From Thinopyrum elongatum (lineage: Eukaryota > Streptophyta > Magnoliopsida > Poales > Poaceae): a stretch of DNA of 64,000 bases. Made by a program: the position numbers and the translations under genes. Where the stretch lies: positions 35,546,755 through 35,610,754 of the forward strand of contig CM022299.1 in assembly GCA_011799875.1 (NCBI GenBank), read 5' to 3'. The notes under the pieces were generated by a model. The model was not told the DNA's origin and searched no databases. It worked only from the letters and a program-made list of their open reading frames with translations. Shown piece after piece: positions 45,576 to 56,200 of this stretch (positions within the stretch are counted from its first letter, which is position 1; every line of letters starts with the position of its first letter).

Positions 45576-46956
45576 GGCCAACTTCAACGCGCGACCCCAT
45601 TCTATCCGTCCGTGTATGTTTGAGGGTAAACGGACACAGCAGGCCTCCCAACATGCGGCCGTAAACGGACCGTCGTCCGTTTTTTGTCCGCTTTCGACCC
45701 ATTCTCAGCCTAAGTTTGGGTCGAGTTTGCGGCCGAATGAACACGCGCGGACGCGAGCGGCGCGTGCCCTTGTCCTGCCCTGGCCCGCCCGTCGGGGAGA
45801 CAGACCTCCCTTTTTCTATCCCCCTCCCTCCCTCCAGCCGCACCCCTGCCACTCTCCCTCGCCACCGCCGCCGCAATTGCCGTTGTGCAGCTCGGCCGCG
45901 CGCTCGCCCCAACCCTTGTCGCAGCCCCCGTTCCCTCGACAGCCAGAGCTACCCAACCACGACCACCTGATTTGCGCACCCGACGGTCGGATTTGGAGCG
46001 GATCCGGCCAGACTTTGAGCTCGCTCGGCTGCGGGAGGCCGCGCCTTGCCATGGACTGGCCGGGCACCGGCTGGAAGGCTCCGGCAAGGCCGCAAGGCCG
46101 CATGCAGGTACTGACTCCTCCTCTAGCCGCTCGGATCTACACCGGCGGCGGTTCGCCGGCAGTTACACGAACGGCCGTCGGCCGGGTTCGGTGCTGGCCC
46201 AAAGGCTCGTCGTCGCACCGTTGCCACTCATAAAATGCGACGACTGCCCAAGAAAGGTCTTGCGCCGCGTGTCTACAACACTGGAACATCCCGGATGGGT
46301 GTTCGTCAGGTGCTCAAACGATGGGGTATGTGCTACTTTAGCTTCGGTTGTGCTCTTGGATTTGACTAGTTGTACTAACTTAAATTTTATTGTGTAGAAT
46401 GGATGCAAATTTTGGTATTGGGAAGAAGAATACATCGATATATTGATAGAACGCAATTTAGTAGATGTTCGTGCACTTTTAGTTAGAATAGAGGCTAGAG
46501 ATGAGACTAGTGCACTTGCTGCTAGAATAGAGGCTAGAGATGAGACTAGATGCGAGGAAGCAACGTCTACTTCTTTAGACTCGAAGAAAAAAAAAACACG
46601 CAAGATCGAGCCTCCGCAGATCAACAATGAATGCATCGAGAAGGCACTAATCCAACTTACAGGAGCAGTCATGGAAGTTGGTTATCTTCTAAAATGTCTT
46701 CTTATGGTTCTTGTTTTCTTTTGATCTTGCTATTCTAGTCAAAATTTGATGATGTATTTCCATGTATCAAAAATCAATGACGAAAATAAAAGATATGTGT
46801 TTGTGGAAAATATGTATGCGGCCGAAATGCGGCCGTGCATTGGACGCACGGCCGGCGCATCCAAAAATCCGGGCGGACACGATTCCATTGTCACCCCAAA
46901 CGAACGAAAAGCGAACGAAACGGACATCCGTTTGGGGTTGCACGTTGGAGTTGTCC
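45576..46956. mobile_element. Small TIR element carrying a GRF zinc-finger gene
   Basis: The left end (45576) reads GGCCAACTTCAACGCGCGACC. The right end, complemented, reads GGACAACTCCAACGTGCAACC and stops at 46956. 17 of 21 bases agree. TATTGG follows the right end (46957-46962) and also occurs 5' of the left end at 45566-45571, but four bases (GTAC) separate it there, so the duplication is uncertain. Both ends share 'aacggac' motifs further in. The family is a known style in Triticeae; I do not assign the superfamily. Confidence 0.5.
46051..46724 (+). CDS. GRF-type zinc-finger protein gene, two exons
   Basis: Exon 1 ends at 46325 with LIKCDDCPRKVLRRVSTTLE, HPGWVFVRCSNDG and a GTATG donor. 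The intron is 46326-46397 with a TGTGTAG acceptor. Exon 2 (46398-46724) starts NGCKFWYWEEEYIDILIERN, which completes the C-C-C-C finger, continues with a repeated RIEARDET coil, a Lys-rich patch, and a hydrophobic end (GYLLKCLLMVLVFF) likely to be a membrane anchor. The start is uncertain: ATG at 46051 (MDWPGTGWKAPARPQGRMQ) is in another frame, so a frameshift near 46110 is needed. The frame of the finger itself has no upstream ATG. It therefore may be a pseudogene. Role unknown; such proteins are usually encoded by transposons. Confidence 0.6.
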
Positions 46957-47059
46957 TATTGGAAACGGACGCTCCTCCCGCTGGTGCACGCATTTTGACG
47001 AACGAACCGATCCACCTGCTCACGTATGTACATACATATATCGATCTGCCCAATTAGTA

Positions 47060-47412
47060 CTCGCACTAGTACGTAAGTACTCCCTCCGTCCCAAAATAAA
47101 TATCTCAATTTTGTATTAGCTCTAATATAAATTTGTATTAAGCTTAAGATCTCAAGACACTTATTTTGAGACGGAGGAAGTAGTACATGCTGGTGGCGGC
47201 CGTGGTGCCGCGTGTATTCGCACCGTCGTAGGTATATGGTGAATGTTTGTGAGCTAGAGATGAGCTCTTTAAATTGAAAAAATAAAAAAGTTGAAATAAG
47301 GTCTATAAACCGGAAAGGCGGGAGTACTACGTAAGTAGTACATGCCTGTGGCGGCCGTGGTGCCGCGTGTATTCGCACCGTCGTAGGTATACGGTGAATG
47401 TTTGTCAGCTGA
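47060..47412. repeat. Tandem duplication; one copy holds the MITE, the other is the empty site
   Basis: The sequence 'tacgtaag-TA-gtacatgc' followed by 'tggcggccgtggtgccgcgt' and on to 'gaatgtttgt.agct' occurs twice. Copy 1 (about 47070-47254) is split at TA by the Stowaway. Copy 2 (about 47328-47412) is unsplit. The units agree closely over about 75 bp beyond the MITE. Confidence 0.85.
47080..47180. mobile_element. Stowaway MITE (Tc1/Mariner)
   Basis: It has CTCCCTCCGTCCCAAAATAA at the left and its near-complement TTATTTTGAGACGGAGGAAG at the right, 101 bp in all, flanked by TA on both sides (47078-47079 and 47181-47182). This is the standard Stowaway structure. Confidence 0.95.
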
Positions 47413-48365
47413 TGCAAATCCAATCCAATAGCAGGTGTAGTGTCGGAACGAACTAATAGGAGTAACCACAACCACCCGATGGACCGGAGTGAATGCGGAT
47501 CGAGCGGCCGAATTTAACCGGCTGCCGAAGCAGTAGCACACGTACGTGCGTGCTGGGATCTGAAAATAAATGGCGTCTCTCAGGTCCGGTCAGGTGGCCA
47601 AGGCGTCAGTCACTCTTTCTGTGTGTGCGCGCGAGCGTGGCCAGAAAGTTGGGATACATTGGGATAGTGGCCGTGACGCGAGCGGCATGGGGATGGTTCA
47701 CTTTGGCGCCAACGGCAACGGCTAGCTTGGTTCGAAAAGGGGTCGGTCGGTCGGCCGGCCAGCTCAGAGCCACCGGCCTGGGCACGGAGACGAACGCTTT
47801 CCAGGCTGCGACCCCACGAGCACCACCACCACCACAAGAGCCCGACCGTCTCCGCTCCATCTCCTTCCTGGAGCGCGCGTAATCCGCCCTTGAGTCTTGA
47901 ACCCCACGATCGGAATTAAGACGGTGCAATCACGCACGCATTACTTCATCACCGGTAGCCCTAAACCGTATGCAAAACACGGAACGGGTCGCTGTTTCTC
48001 ACCTGCTAACACGGACGGCGATGAAAAAGGCTACTACGCGGTGTACGACCCCGGCTATGATGATCGCGGGAGAAAATTACACATTTACACTGCTGCTGTA
48101 CTCCGCAAGTACATAGTGTCCTACTGCCTGCGTTATGATGATCCGAGTGATCCATAGATTCACGAGGCCTTCGTGCGTACGCCAAGAAATCAGAGACATC
48201 GTCAGGTATAGTAATGAGCGTGCAGATTTCGATTTCGTCGCAACCCCGAGATGTAAACTGTAAAGGCACTTTAAGACGCAACGCAAAGCTTTCCTGTACG
48301 TACGCACGCACGATCGGGCGAACGGCTAGCCCGAGCCCGAGCCCGAGCCGAAGGCACGCACCACC
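47413..48365. other. Upstream region of the DUF761 gene, no other gene supported
   Basis: The region is mixed GC content. Short frames on both strands lack recognisable domains. It includes the CG-rich stretch at 48305-48370 with a run of 'cccgag' hexamers (48331-48348). Confidence 0.4.
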
Positions 48366-48374
48366 CATAAAACC
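48366..48374 (+). promoter_or_regulatory. Possible TATA element of the DUF761 gene
   Basis: CATAAAACC lies about 140 bp before the start codon, in otherwise C-rich DNA. It is the only TATA-like site in the 300 bp upstream. Weak support. Confidence 0.35.
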
Positions 48375-48507
48375 ACCCCACCTGCACAGCCAGCAACCAC
48401 CACCACGATCACTGTATCCGCCACCTTGGCCCATTTTGAATGTGACAAAGAGAGGGAAACCAAACCAGAGAAGCCAAGCCGCCGACCAGGACGCCGGCCG
48501 GCCGGCC

Positions 48508-49050
48508 ATGCCGAGGTCCTCCTCCTCCGCGCCCCGCATCCTCGGCAGGGCCATGGCCATCCTCTCCCTGCCGCTCACGCCGCTGTCCAAGGCCAGGGCG
48601 GCGAGGAGCCTGCTCCTCTTCAAGAAGCGCCGCGCGCGCCGCCTGCGCCACTACAACTACGCCTACGTGGGCGAGTACCAGTTCTCCCCGTCCGGCTCCC
48701 CGCTGCTGCCCCGCCCGCCCGGCGTCTCCGCGTGGCGAGCCAAGCGGAGGAGCCGGGCCAGGACGGTCCTCGCCGCGCTCCTCTGCGGCGGCGGGTGCAT
48801 CTTCGGCGACGGCGGGGACGGCCGGATCGACGTCGCCGTGCTCGACGGCCTGCTGCCCCTGCCTCGGGCTCTGCAGGACGAGCGGGCGGTTGACGACAGC
48901 GCGTCGTACGGGTACGACGAGCAACCGTACGACGGCGAGGAGGAAGTGGCGGCGGAGTGCGAGGGGGACGAGGAGGTGGACGGCCGGGCGGAGCGGTTCA
49001 TCGAGAGGTTCTACGAGGAGATGAGGATGCAGCAGAGGCGCCTCCTCTAG
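48508..49050 (+). CDS. DUF761-domain protein, single exon
   Basis: The ORF is 180 residues from ATG 48508 (MPRSSSSAPRILGRAMAILS). The frame is open further upstream but this is the first Met after a 5' UTR-like purine-rich leader. A basic segment (FKKRRARRLRHYNYAYVGEY) is followed by QFSPSGSP, a short motif common in this group, and a Gly/Asp/Glu-rich middle. The C-terminus EEVDGRAERFIERFYEEMRM is the DUF761 motif (PF05553), where 'VD.RAE.FI..F' is conserved. Length and single-exon structure fit the family. The biochemical role is unknown; relatives have been linked to growth and stress responses. Codon use is strongly GC3-biased, as in many grass genes, and the frame is undamaged. Confidence 0.9.
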   Translation: MPRSSSSAPRILGRAMAILSLPLTPLSKARAARSLLLFKKRRARRLRHYNYAYVGEYQFSPSGSPLLPRPPGVSAWRAKRRSRARTVLAALLCGGGCIFGDGGDGRIDVAVLDGLLPLPRALQDERAVDDSASYGYDEQPYDGEEEVAAECEGDEEVDGRAERFIERFYEEMRMQQRRLL

Positions 49051-50091
49051 GCCGGCCGGCCGGATCCATGGACGACTCTGTCTGTCTGCATTTCGCCTTC
49101 GTCTTGGTCTTTATTGGTAGAATTGTCGCTAGCTATCTTAGCTGCAGTTCCTTCGTTTACAGTGTGTTTGTTCTTGCTTCCTCGCACAGCGTTGTTGTTC
49201 AAGTAGTATTGATAAATGTTGTTCGCTCGTGTGTCTGAATTTACCCAAAATTCCGTGCTGTTGACTTTGTTGCGGTATTGATAAATGTTGTTCGAGTTCA
49301 AATCTGTATTTGGTGCTAATAGTATTCTTCAGTCATGGCAGTAGTATGTCACACCACACATCACAAATTCATAACGAAACTGCTACGCAGACGACAGTTG
49401 CCGAACGAACTATGCACGATGGAGGATTTGACGGTGATGTCCAGGTTTGCAGTACGAATGGACGGCTTGATGTTGAGCGTCGTCGTGTGTACAGCATCGT
49501 TCAATTCATAATCTCCCTTCGAGTTCAGTTGTTTATATGAGTTCATTCCAAAATCAGAAGAACAGAGCAAATCAAGGGAAAGTTGGCCGTAAACAAATGT
49601 GATAAGAGCGTTTCTCTCAAGGCACGGTTGCCTTATCTCCTTTGTTAAAACAAAGTGGAGTGCATCGAGGAGCGCTTTTCCGGATGCAGAGAATCCTCTG
49701 CTTCAAGAACCGGCGCTGTTTTGTCTCGGACTAGTGGTTGGGACGTCACCCGGTGACACTGTTTGAGAGAAAGTTGTGCACATATTTTTATTTAAAAAAC
49801 ACATAGTGTCCTCGCCTCCTCGTCTTCGTCGAAAAAAACATTTTAGAAAAAAAATCCTCAGCTTCATCTAAAAAAGGAAAAAAATTACCACCGCAGCATA
49901 TCAGCGAGTGCCACTTTGCATAATCCTTCATTTAAAAATTAGCAGAGATCCTCACCTCTATCTAAAAGGAAAAAATACATTTAAAAATAATCCACACCTT
50001 CATCTAAAAAAATTTCCAAAACATTTATCACTGCGGCCAACCAGCTTGCGTCATGTGGCATAGCTGGTTGGCCGCCCTTCACGTGTAGCTT
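49051..50091. other. 3' flank of the DUF761 gene and AT-rich intergenic DNA
   Basis: The first 300 bp are T-rich and likely 3' UTR, with repeated 'ttgataaatgttgttcg' (49208 and 49279). Three loose copies of 'ctc(a)(c/g)cttcatctaaaaaa' (about 49858, 49950, 49993) lie in A-rich DNA further on. No gene is supported. Confidence 0.4.
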
Positions 50092-50361
50092 AGGCTGGTT
50101 GTACTAGTATCATGCATATGATATCATGCATATGATACTAGTATATGATAGTACCTCCGTAATGCATAGTATCATAAGTTAGTATCTTAGGTTACCTTAT
50201 TAATTGTCATGCATGACACAAAGTAGTACAACATTAATATGATACGGTATCATGATATGATACCACACCCTCTCTTTCCTCATTTAATTGTGTGTCACAT
50301 CATCCAAAAAGTCTAGTTGGCATGCATGATACCGCTTATGATGCTCCCATTACGACCAGCC
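50092..50361. mobile_element. Tourist-like MITE with TTA target duplication
   Basis: Ends are GGCTGGTTGTACTAGTATCAT and, complemented, GGCTGGTCGTAATGGGAGCAT. TTA flanks both sides (50089-50091 and 50362-50364). The interior is rich in 'gatac/gtatc' palindromes. The 3-bp TTA duplication is characteristic of PIF/Harbinger-derived MITEs. Confidence 0.8.
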
Positions 50362-50365
50362 TTAA

Positions 50366-50648
50366 AACTACTCACAGTGGGAGTAACATAGGTAGTAACA
50401 TCACACATATCTAGATAAAATAGATGATGTGGCAAGAAATAAATGAAGAAAGAGAGGCATGTGGTAACATAGCTAATTACTAGTAGTACGAGTAACATCA
50501 CACATATCAAGACAAGATGAGTCTATAGTCTAATAAATGAAGTGTTGCATGTTACCACACATATGTTACTTTCCACTATAGAGGTAGTAACATAGCCTAG
50601 TAATATAGACATGTTACTAGTCTAAGTTACTCCCCATTGTGGCTAGTC
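50366..50648. mobile_element. MITE, 'ctcacagtgggagtaacat' type, TAA target duplication
   Basis: The ends AACTACTCACAGTGGGAGTAAC and, complemented, GACTAGCCACAATGGGGAGTAAC match well. TAA occurs at 50363-50365 and 50649-50651. It abuts the previous MITE, so one inserted at the edge of the other. Confidence 0.7.
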
Positions 50649-50651
50649 TAA

Positions 50652-50830
50652 GACTACCCACAGTGAGAGTAACATAGATGGTAACATCACACATCTCTAG
50701 ACAAAACAGATGATGTGGCGAGTAATTAATGAGGAAAGAGAGGCATGTGGTAACATAACTAGTTACTATAACATCACAAGTACCAAGATAAGATGACATC
50801 ACACATATGTTACTCCTCACTATATAGGTA
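50652..50830. mobile_element. Second, partial copy of the same MITE family
   Basis: It starts GACTACCCACAGTGAGAGTAAC right after TAA and shares 'gtaacatcacacat', 'gatgatgtggc' and 'agagaggcatgtggtaacat' with the previous copy. Its right end ('actcctcactatataggtag') is cut by the poly-T of the next retroposon. Confidence 0.65.
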
Positions 50831-52235
50831 GTTTTTTTTTAGAAAAGGAGGAGGACCCCCGGCCTCTGCATCTGGACGATGCATGCAGCCACTTTATTAA
50901 ATATTCACACAAGACCTTACAAAGTCATACAACAGTAAGACTAAAGCCACCGTTTAGGCAACATCTGTCGCTACTCCTATCCAGTTGATGAAGGGATGCT
51001 GATAGTCTGGGCCTAATACCAAACAGACCTCGCAGCCAAACCTAACATCTAAGACCTGAGGTCCCAACCAGGACGCCTGCCGGGTATGGGGCACCCACTA
51101 GTCTGGCGCACTCCTCAACCAGGACGCCTGCCGGGTATGAGGCCGCCGCAGCCACTTGCCACCAATCCATCTTCAGTGATGTACTGCTGCATCTACCTTG
51201 CCCGGTCTAGCTGCCGTCGACGCCACCACGACGCCAGACAACGCCATCATCCTGCGCTCGTCCATCATCACACGCCCACCGGCGAGACCCCGCTGCTCCA
51301 TGCCGTTGAGACCCGCCGTTGTCGATGTGCCAGATGCCACGCCGCTCCTCCGTCGCGAACACCACCTGTTGCCACTGGTCCCATCCCCTCTGCCTGCAGT
51401 TCCTCTAACCAAGCACCCAAACGCCCCATGCGGCGCCTCCAAGAAGGGTACGACACACGCAGTGCCGCCGCCGCCCAATCTAAGGAGATTTTGGGTTTTC
51501 ACCTGGGCATGGGGTCGGGGTGGAGGGCACGGACCTCGACGGCGCCTGCAAGGAGGAGAACGGCGACCCTAGTCGTCGCCACCGTCGGGATGAGCGAGTC
51601 ATCCAGAGTTTCCTCCGGTCCGATGTCACCTCTACCAGCCCCCCGCGAACGCACCGAGGCCGACGACCGCGATCGTAAGCCACCAAATGCAGCGGGAGAG
51701 AGCCTGCAGCGCGGAGGAGATCCACCGGCAACTCACCGCCCACGCGGTCAAGACGCCGTCCATCCACCCCCCGCGAACGTCGCCAGCCGAGGGCGCCATC
51801 GCCATGCCTAACGGGGCCGCCACCCCAGGTCCAGGTTCCTCCACGATGGCCGGAGTGACGAGATCCGCCACGAGCGACGAGATCCGGCACCGCGCGGCCA
51901 ACGCCATCGCCCAAGCCCGCCGTCGATCGATCCCGCCGTCGTCGGGAGCCCGCACGCTGCCGGGAATCCCACACCCATGGATCTGGGCGTCCGTGCACCG
52001 CCGCGAGCCCGCCGCCTCCGGAATCCGCCACACCGTCGGGAGGGCCGCACCCCGCGAATCAGGACGCCCGCGCCGCCGCGGATTCGGGAGAGGGAGGAGA
52101 GACCCTTCGCCGCCGCCGTCGCACGCACGGGCTTTGCCCGGCGCCGACCATCGGCAGCGGCGGAGGGGGTGAAAGGCGCTGGAGGGTTACTAGGCGGCAG
52201 CGGCGGGCTCGGGTTTAAGTTACTACGACTAGTCT
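50831..52235 (-). mobile_element. LINE-derived or other non-LTR retroposon, minus strand
   Basis: The plus strand starts with T9 (about 50832-50840). On the minus strand this is a 3' end: '..aataaagtggctgcatgcat', 'ccagatgcagaggccggggg', then poly(A). I know this tail from many wheat transcripts. The interior is GC-rich, with two copies of 'ccaaccaggacgcctgccgg' (about 51064 and 51117). The minus-strand frames (about 52130-51480) are Gly/Arg-rich and broken, without reverse transcriptase motifs, so it is non-autonomous or 5' UTR-like. The 5' limit (about 52200-52235) is estimated from the drop in GC content. Confidence 0.5.
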
Positions 52236-52469
52236 AATGGGTTTAATCCTCGCATGTTTCCTGACGAGTTTATATATACTCGAACAGGATGAGCAAGTCT
52301 AGGAAATGTAGCATTGAAAATTCCAGCTTGCTCACTCAGTGGGAGCTCGTTCACGGATCACAACGGCATGATGCCGGAAAGGTTAAAGCGTCTGAGACAA
52401 AGGTGTTCTCGTTTTTTCAGAGGGTTTTGCAAGTTCCGCAAAAGAAGCGGCGTTTTGGCTCCCGGGCTT

Positions 52470-52835
52470 AGATGAGCCCTGAAGTGAATAGTAACATCGT
52501 TTAAAATACTAAACAATTTCAATAAAAAAAAAATATGATGAAACATGTTTGATCGCGTGATCTCCGTGTCAGATTTGGTGATATTTGAACATTCGAGCTG
52601 CTCGTGACAAAAAAACAAATTCAGATTTGAGAGAAACATTTGAAAAACAGGACTTCATTGTTCATGCCTGGATTTGTCTTTTTTTGGCCGTGCGCTCCTC
52701 GAATGTCCAAACGTCACCAAATTTTACACGAACATCACGCACATGCACATCTTACTTGTAAAAAAAAAAATCAGATTTTTTTTTTGATTTTTTAATCACG
52801 TTATTGTTCACCTGACTCATCCTAGCCCAGACACC
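52470..52835. mobile_element. Foldback element
   Basis: The left arm 'gatgagccctgaagtgaatagtaac' and the right arm 'gttattgttcacctgactcatcc' are inverted. Further in, the A/T-rich arms and 'gcg(c/t)..cgaatgtccaaac' / 'gatatttgaacattcgagc' also pair. Diverged arms and no clear target duplication make the boundaries approximate. No coding content. Confidence 0.5.
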
Positions 52836-53272
52836 GAATTGGATATTCGTAGCAAAAGGTACATATCAGTATCAATATGATGCAGAGGCCGGGGTTTTAA
52901 CCTTGATTTCTTCCATCATCGCTACACAAAAGGCAAAATGGCCTAGGACAACAAACACAGAAGCTCCAGCTAAAAAATTGCTGAAGAGGAAATAGGATGT
53001 ACTACAACCGCACCATTAAGCTTGCAAGTCCTTGGGATTATTCAGTGAAACAGCAGGAAATGCCTCTGAAGGTAAAAACAGAAGAGCAGTGCATACACTT
53101 TTAGCACGTTTCAGTTAGCCAGTAGTAGTACACAAAAGGGAAAATAACCGGAGGGGGGGCGTCCATATTACTACATGACGCTGTACAACATCGGAGGAGA
53201 AATAGAGTACATATCTGCAAAGTGTTGCTTATGCGTGACCAATGCCATGTCAACCGGTAAACTTCCACACTT
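52836..53272. other. 3' flank of the TRM-like gene
   Basis: About 440 bp between the foldback element and the TGA at 53273. Probable 3' UTR on the minus strand. No other gene seen. Confidence 0.4.
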
Positions 53273-56200
53273 TCAGCAGCATTGGTCGAAGGCGAACTCA
53301 CCGACAAGGGCCTCAAGTATGTCGTCCTCAATGGCGACGCTGATGTCGAACACCTCGGTCCGGCATGCGTCCCACCTCGCCTCCACCACCTGGTCCAGCT
53401 CCTTCTCCGCAGCACGGTCCGATGAAACATCGCTCCACCTGCCGATCTCTTCCGATATCTCCCTCTTCAGCACGTCTTTGCTCAGGGTGAGAGGCAGTCT
53501 CAGCAACGCCTTGTACCCGCATTTCCCGAAATCGCGGAACTTCGAGTCCAGCGACTCGACGATGCAGTCGAACAGGAAGTTGGTACGCTGGCACTTGTTC
53601 TCTTCCTTGAAACCGAAGCTGCCCTCCGATCCACCGCAGAAAACGACCTCAACGGTTTCCAGCATCTCGACGATGAAAGAATGGAGTGATAGGCTTGACG
53701 GCGTGCCGCAGAAGAGGCTGCTGTCCAAGAGCAGCTCAGCGTTCGCAATAGCCTCCCCAATGCTGTGGAGCCTGCCTTCTAAGAATTCAAAATCATGCTC
53801 TGGAGAACTCTGAACACATGGTATTTCAGCACTGCCACCGCGATCATCACTCTTTGTTGTGTCGATGGACATGGCCAGATCCTCAATGTCAGACTCTAAA
53901 TTGAAGAGATCTTCCATTTTGTTCTCCATTGAAATAAAGAATTCTGTACTCTCTGCGGACAAGAGGAGAAACCATACATTATCATCAAAATCTACTCCAT
54001 TACACAAGCCAAAACCTACCAATCCAACCCATTCTGTAAATCACAACTGCTTTAAGGTTCTCTCTAGAAAGAGTATATCATAACAGAACGCTGTCTTATA
54101 ATAGTTCAAATATTACTGATACATGTAAACTATTTGTTGTTTCTTTTGGTGCTCATCGTGATGCATACAATCTGTTTTGTGGCCAAATGCATTTAAGGCA
54201 AACCATAGCTATTCATTTAAGGTTTTGTCAGGATTTTTCTTTTTACTTCAGATCAGCTACAAAGTATCCTTACATTCTAGCACAACGTTCAATCGGAAAC
54301 TGCCTTTGGTGACCGAGCTCACTGGAGGCCTCCAGATTCAAAATTCAAATTTCATTGAAATTCATATTTTTACATTTCAAAAAATTCTGAAAAAAAGTAC
54401 AGATATATATGAAGGCATAACACACATGTGTGTAAATTTTCAGGGCAAAATACGTTGAAATGAGGGCTGTGCAAAAAAGACAAATCTGGGGCTATTTAAC
54501 ACATGATACTATTCATCCTCCCAGACCATGAATTTGTCTTTTTTGCACAGGTCGCATTTCAACATATTTCATCATGAAATTTTACACACATGTGGGTTAC
54601 ATCCTTACATAAACACATATTTTTTTTCAGAATTTTTTGAAACATAAAAGTTTGAATTTGAATTTTTCAAAAATAAAGGCCTCCATGGAGCTCGGCCTCC
54701 AAAACGCCATTCTCAACGTTCAATGTGTTGCAAAAAATACGTACCAATCTTTTCAGTTGGACTTCCTGAGGAGGAAGCATCGTGTGAGAAGCATGCTTCG
54801 AGGACTGATGTTGGGCTCGGCTGATTGGGCTCGTCATTTGTGCACGTAGCAGGAGAATCAGCCCCTTGGTCACCCTGGAACTAGAACAAAAGAATATTTT
54901 CAAATTTCAATAGCCAGCTAGACAGAAGTAGTGTGACCACTGATCACAGTACAATGAATGCCAAGTCATCCAAGTTGGTAAACCATTACTTCAGTAAAGA
55001 CCAGGGAACATCCAATCACATTTTGAGGAACATTTTTTTAACAAAAAATTCACAAAATGTACCAGGCATGGATTCACGTAAGTGCTTCCTTAGCAGTCTC
55101 TACCATTAGACAAAGTGTTAAGTATAAGCACTACAATTTCATCGTATGTATAATGAAAAAAGGGGAAAGAGAAGACATACTATCAAAGAGGTAATTCCAT
55201 GATTGACTGATCAATATTGCTGAAGTAAACATAAGTAACAGATATAAAAGGTTGACAAAATGAAGCAGTATGGCAACGTCAAAACTGACCTGATAACTCT
55301 TGTGAAACTCAGGTGATTGATCATTGGAATTGTATATAGTCTCAGCATTATTGAGAGGAGCCGATGAGTCGGAATAGTTACTACTTTGGGATGCTGAGGT
55401 GTTTGTGTCATTAGTCAGGGCAGAAATGAGCTCTTGGAGCACCGACACAGTCAAGTTTGCTGAACAACCATCACTTGGTTCAACCCTATCAGACAGGCCA
55501 AGCTCGTTGACCTTTGCTTTCAGCAGTCTCCTAAATTCCTCTTTCTCAGACGTGGCGCTCACGGCACAAGGTTCGGCTTCAGAACATTTGGCATCTACCA
55601 CCGGCATTCTTGCACAACCGGTATCGGAGTGTGTAGCTCGGAGCCCTCTATGCTCTGAAACTTTGCCGTCCAGTGAAGCCCTGGATATCGGTCTCGCGGA
55701 TGAACTAGAGGCAAATGCAACTGTGTTACGACCTCCTCTGTTACTGGCTGCGGCACCGCGGTCGATTTTCTTGCGTGATCCTCTCCTCTGCCCAGATGCA
55801 TTGCTTGTATCCCTACTTGTGGACGCCGACCCATTTCGGTCGATCACCTCTCTGAGTGTGCTTCTTTGCGGGGTGGTCGAACTCATCGACTCCCTCCTCG
55901 GACCAGAATTGTGTGGCGCCCCCATACTACTACCACCAGAATTGTGTGCTGCTCTCCTACTAATAGAAGGTGCCGCTTCACGAGCATTGCCAATCGAGCG
56001 CGTTGAACTAGCCAAGTTCCCAGACACAGCACTCCTTGGAACATCTGGCCTAGACAAGGCTCCCCGTTTGCGCAACATCCTCTGTTCACCAGTTCTTGCA
56101 CCGGCACCGGCATTGCTTGATCTGACCCCGGCATAACTGCTCATTCCCCCAGTTCTTGCCCTATAATCTCTTTGCATTGTATCCACATCAGAGCTGCTGC

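Noticed and set aside
48331..48348. Run of 'cccgag' hexamers as a regulatory element
   Set aside because: It is a short simple repeat in a GC-rich leader; no further support.
51086..52237. Long GC-rich ORFs on both strands
   Set aside because: They overlap in several frames with Arg/Pro/Gly composition and lie in a retroposon with a poly(A) tail; no conserved motif is seen.
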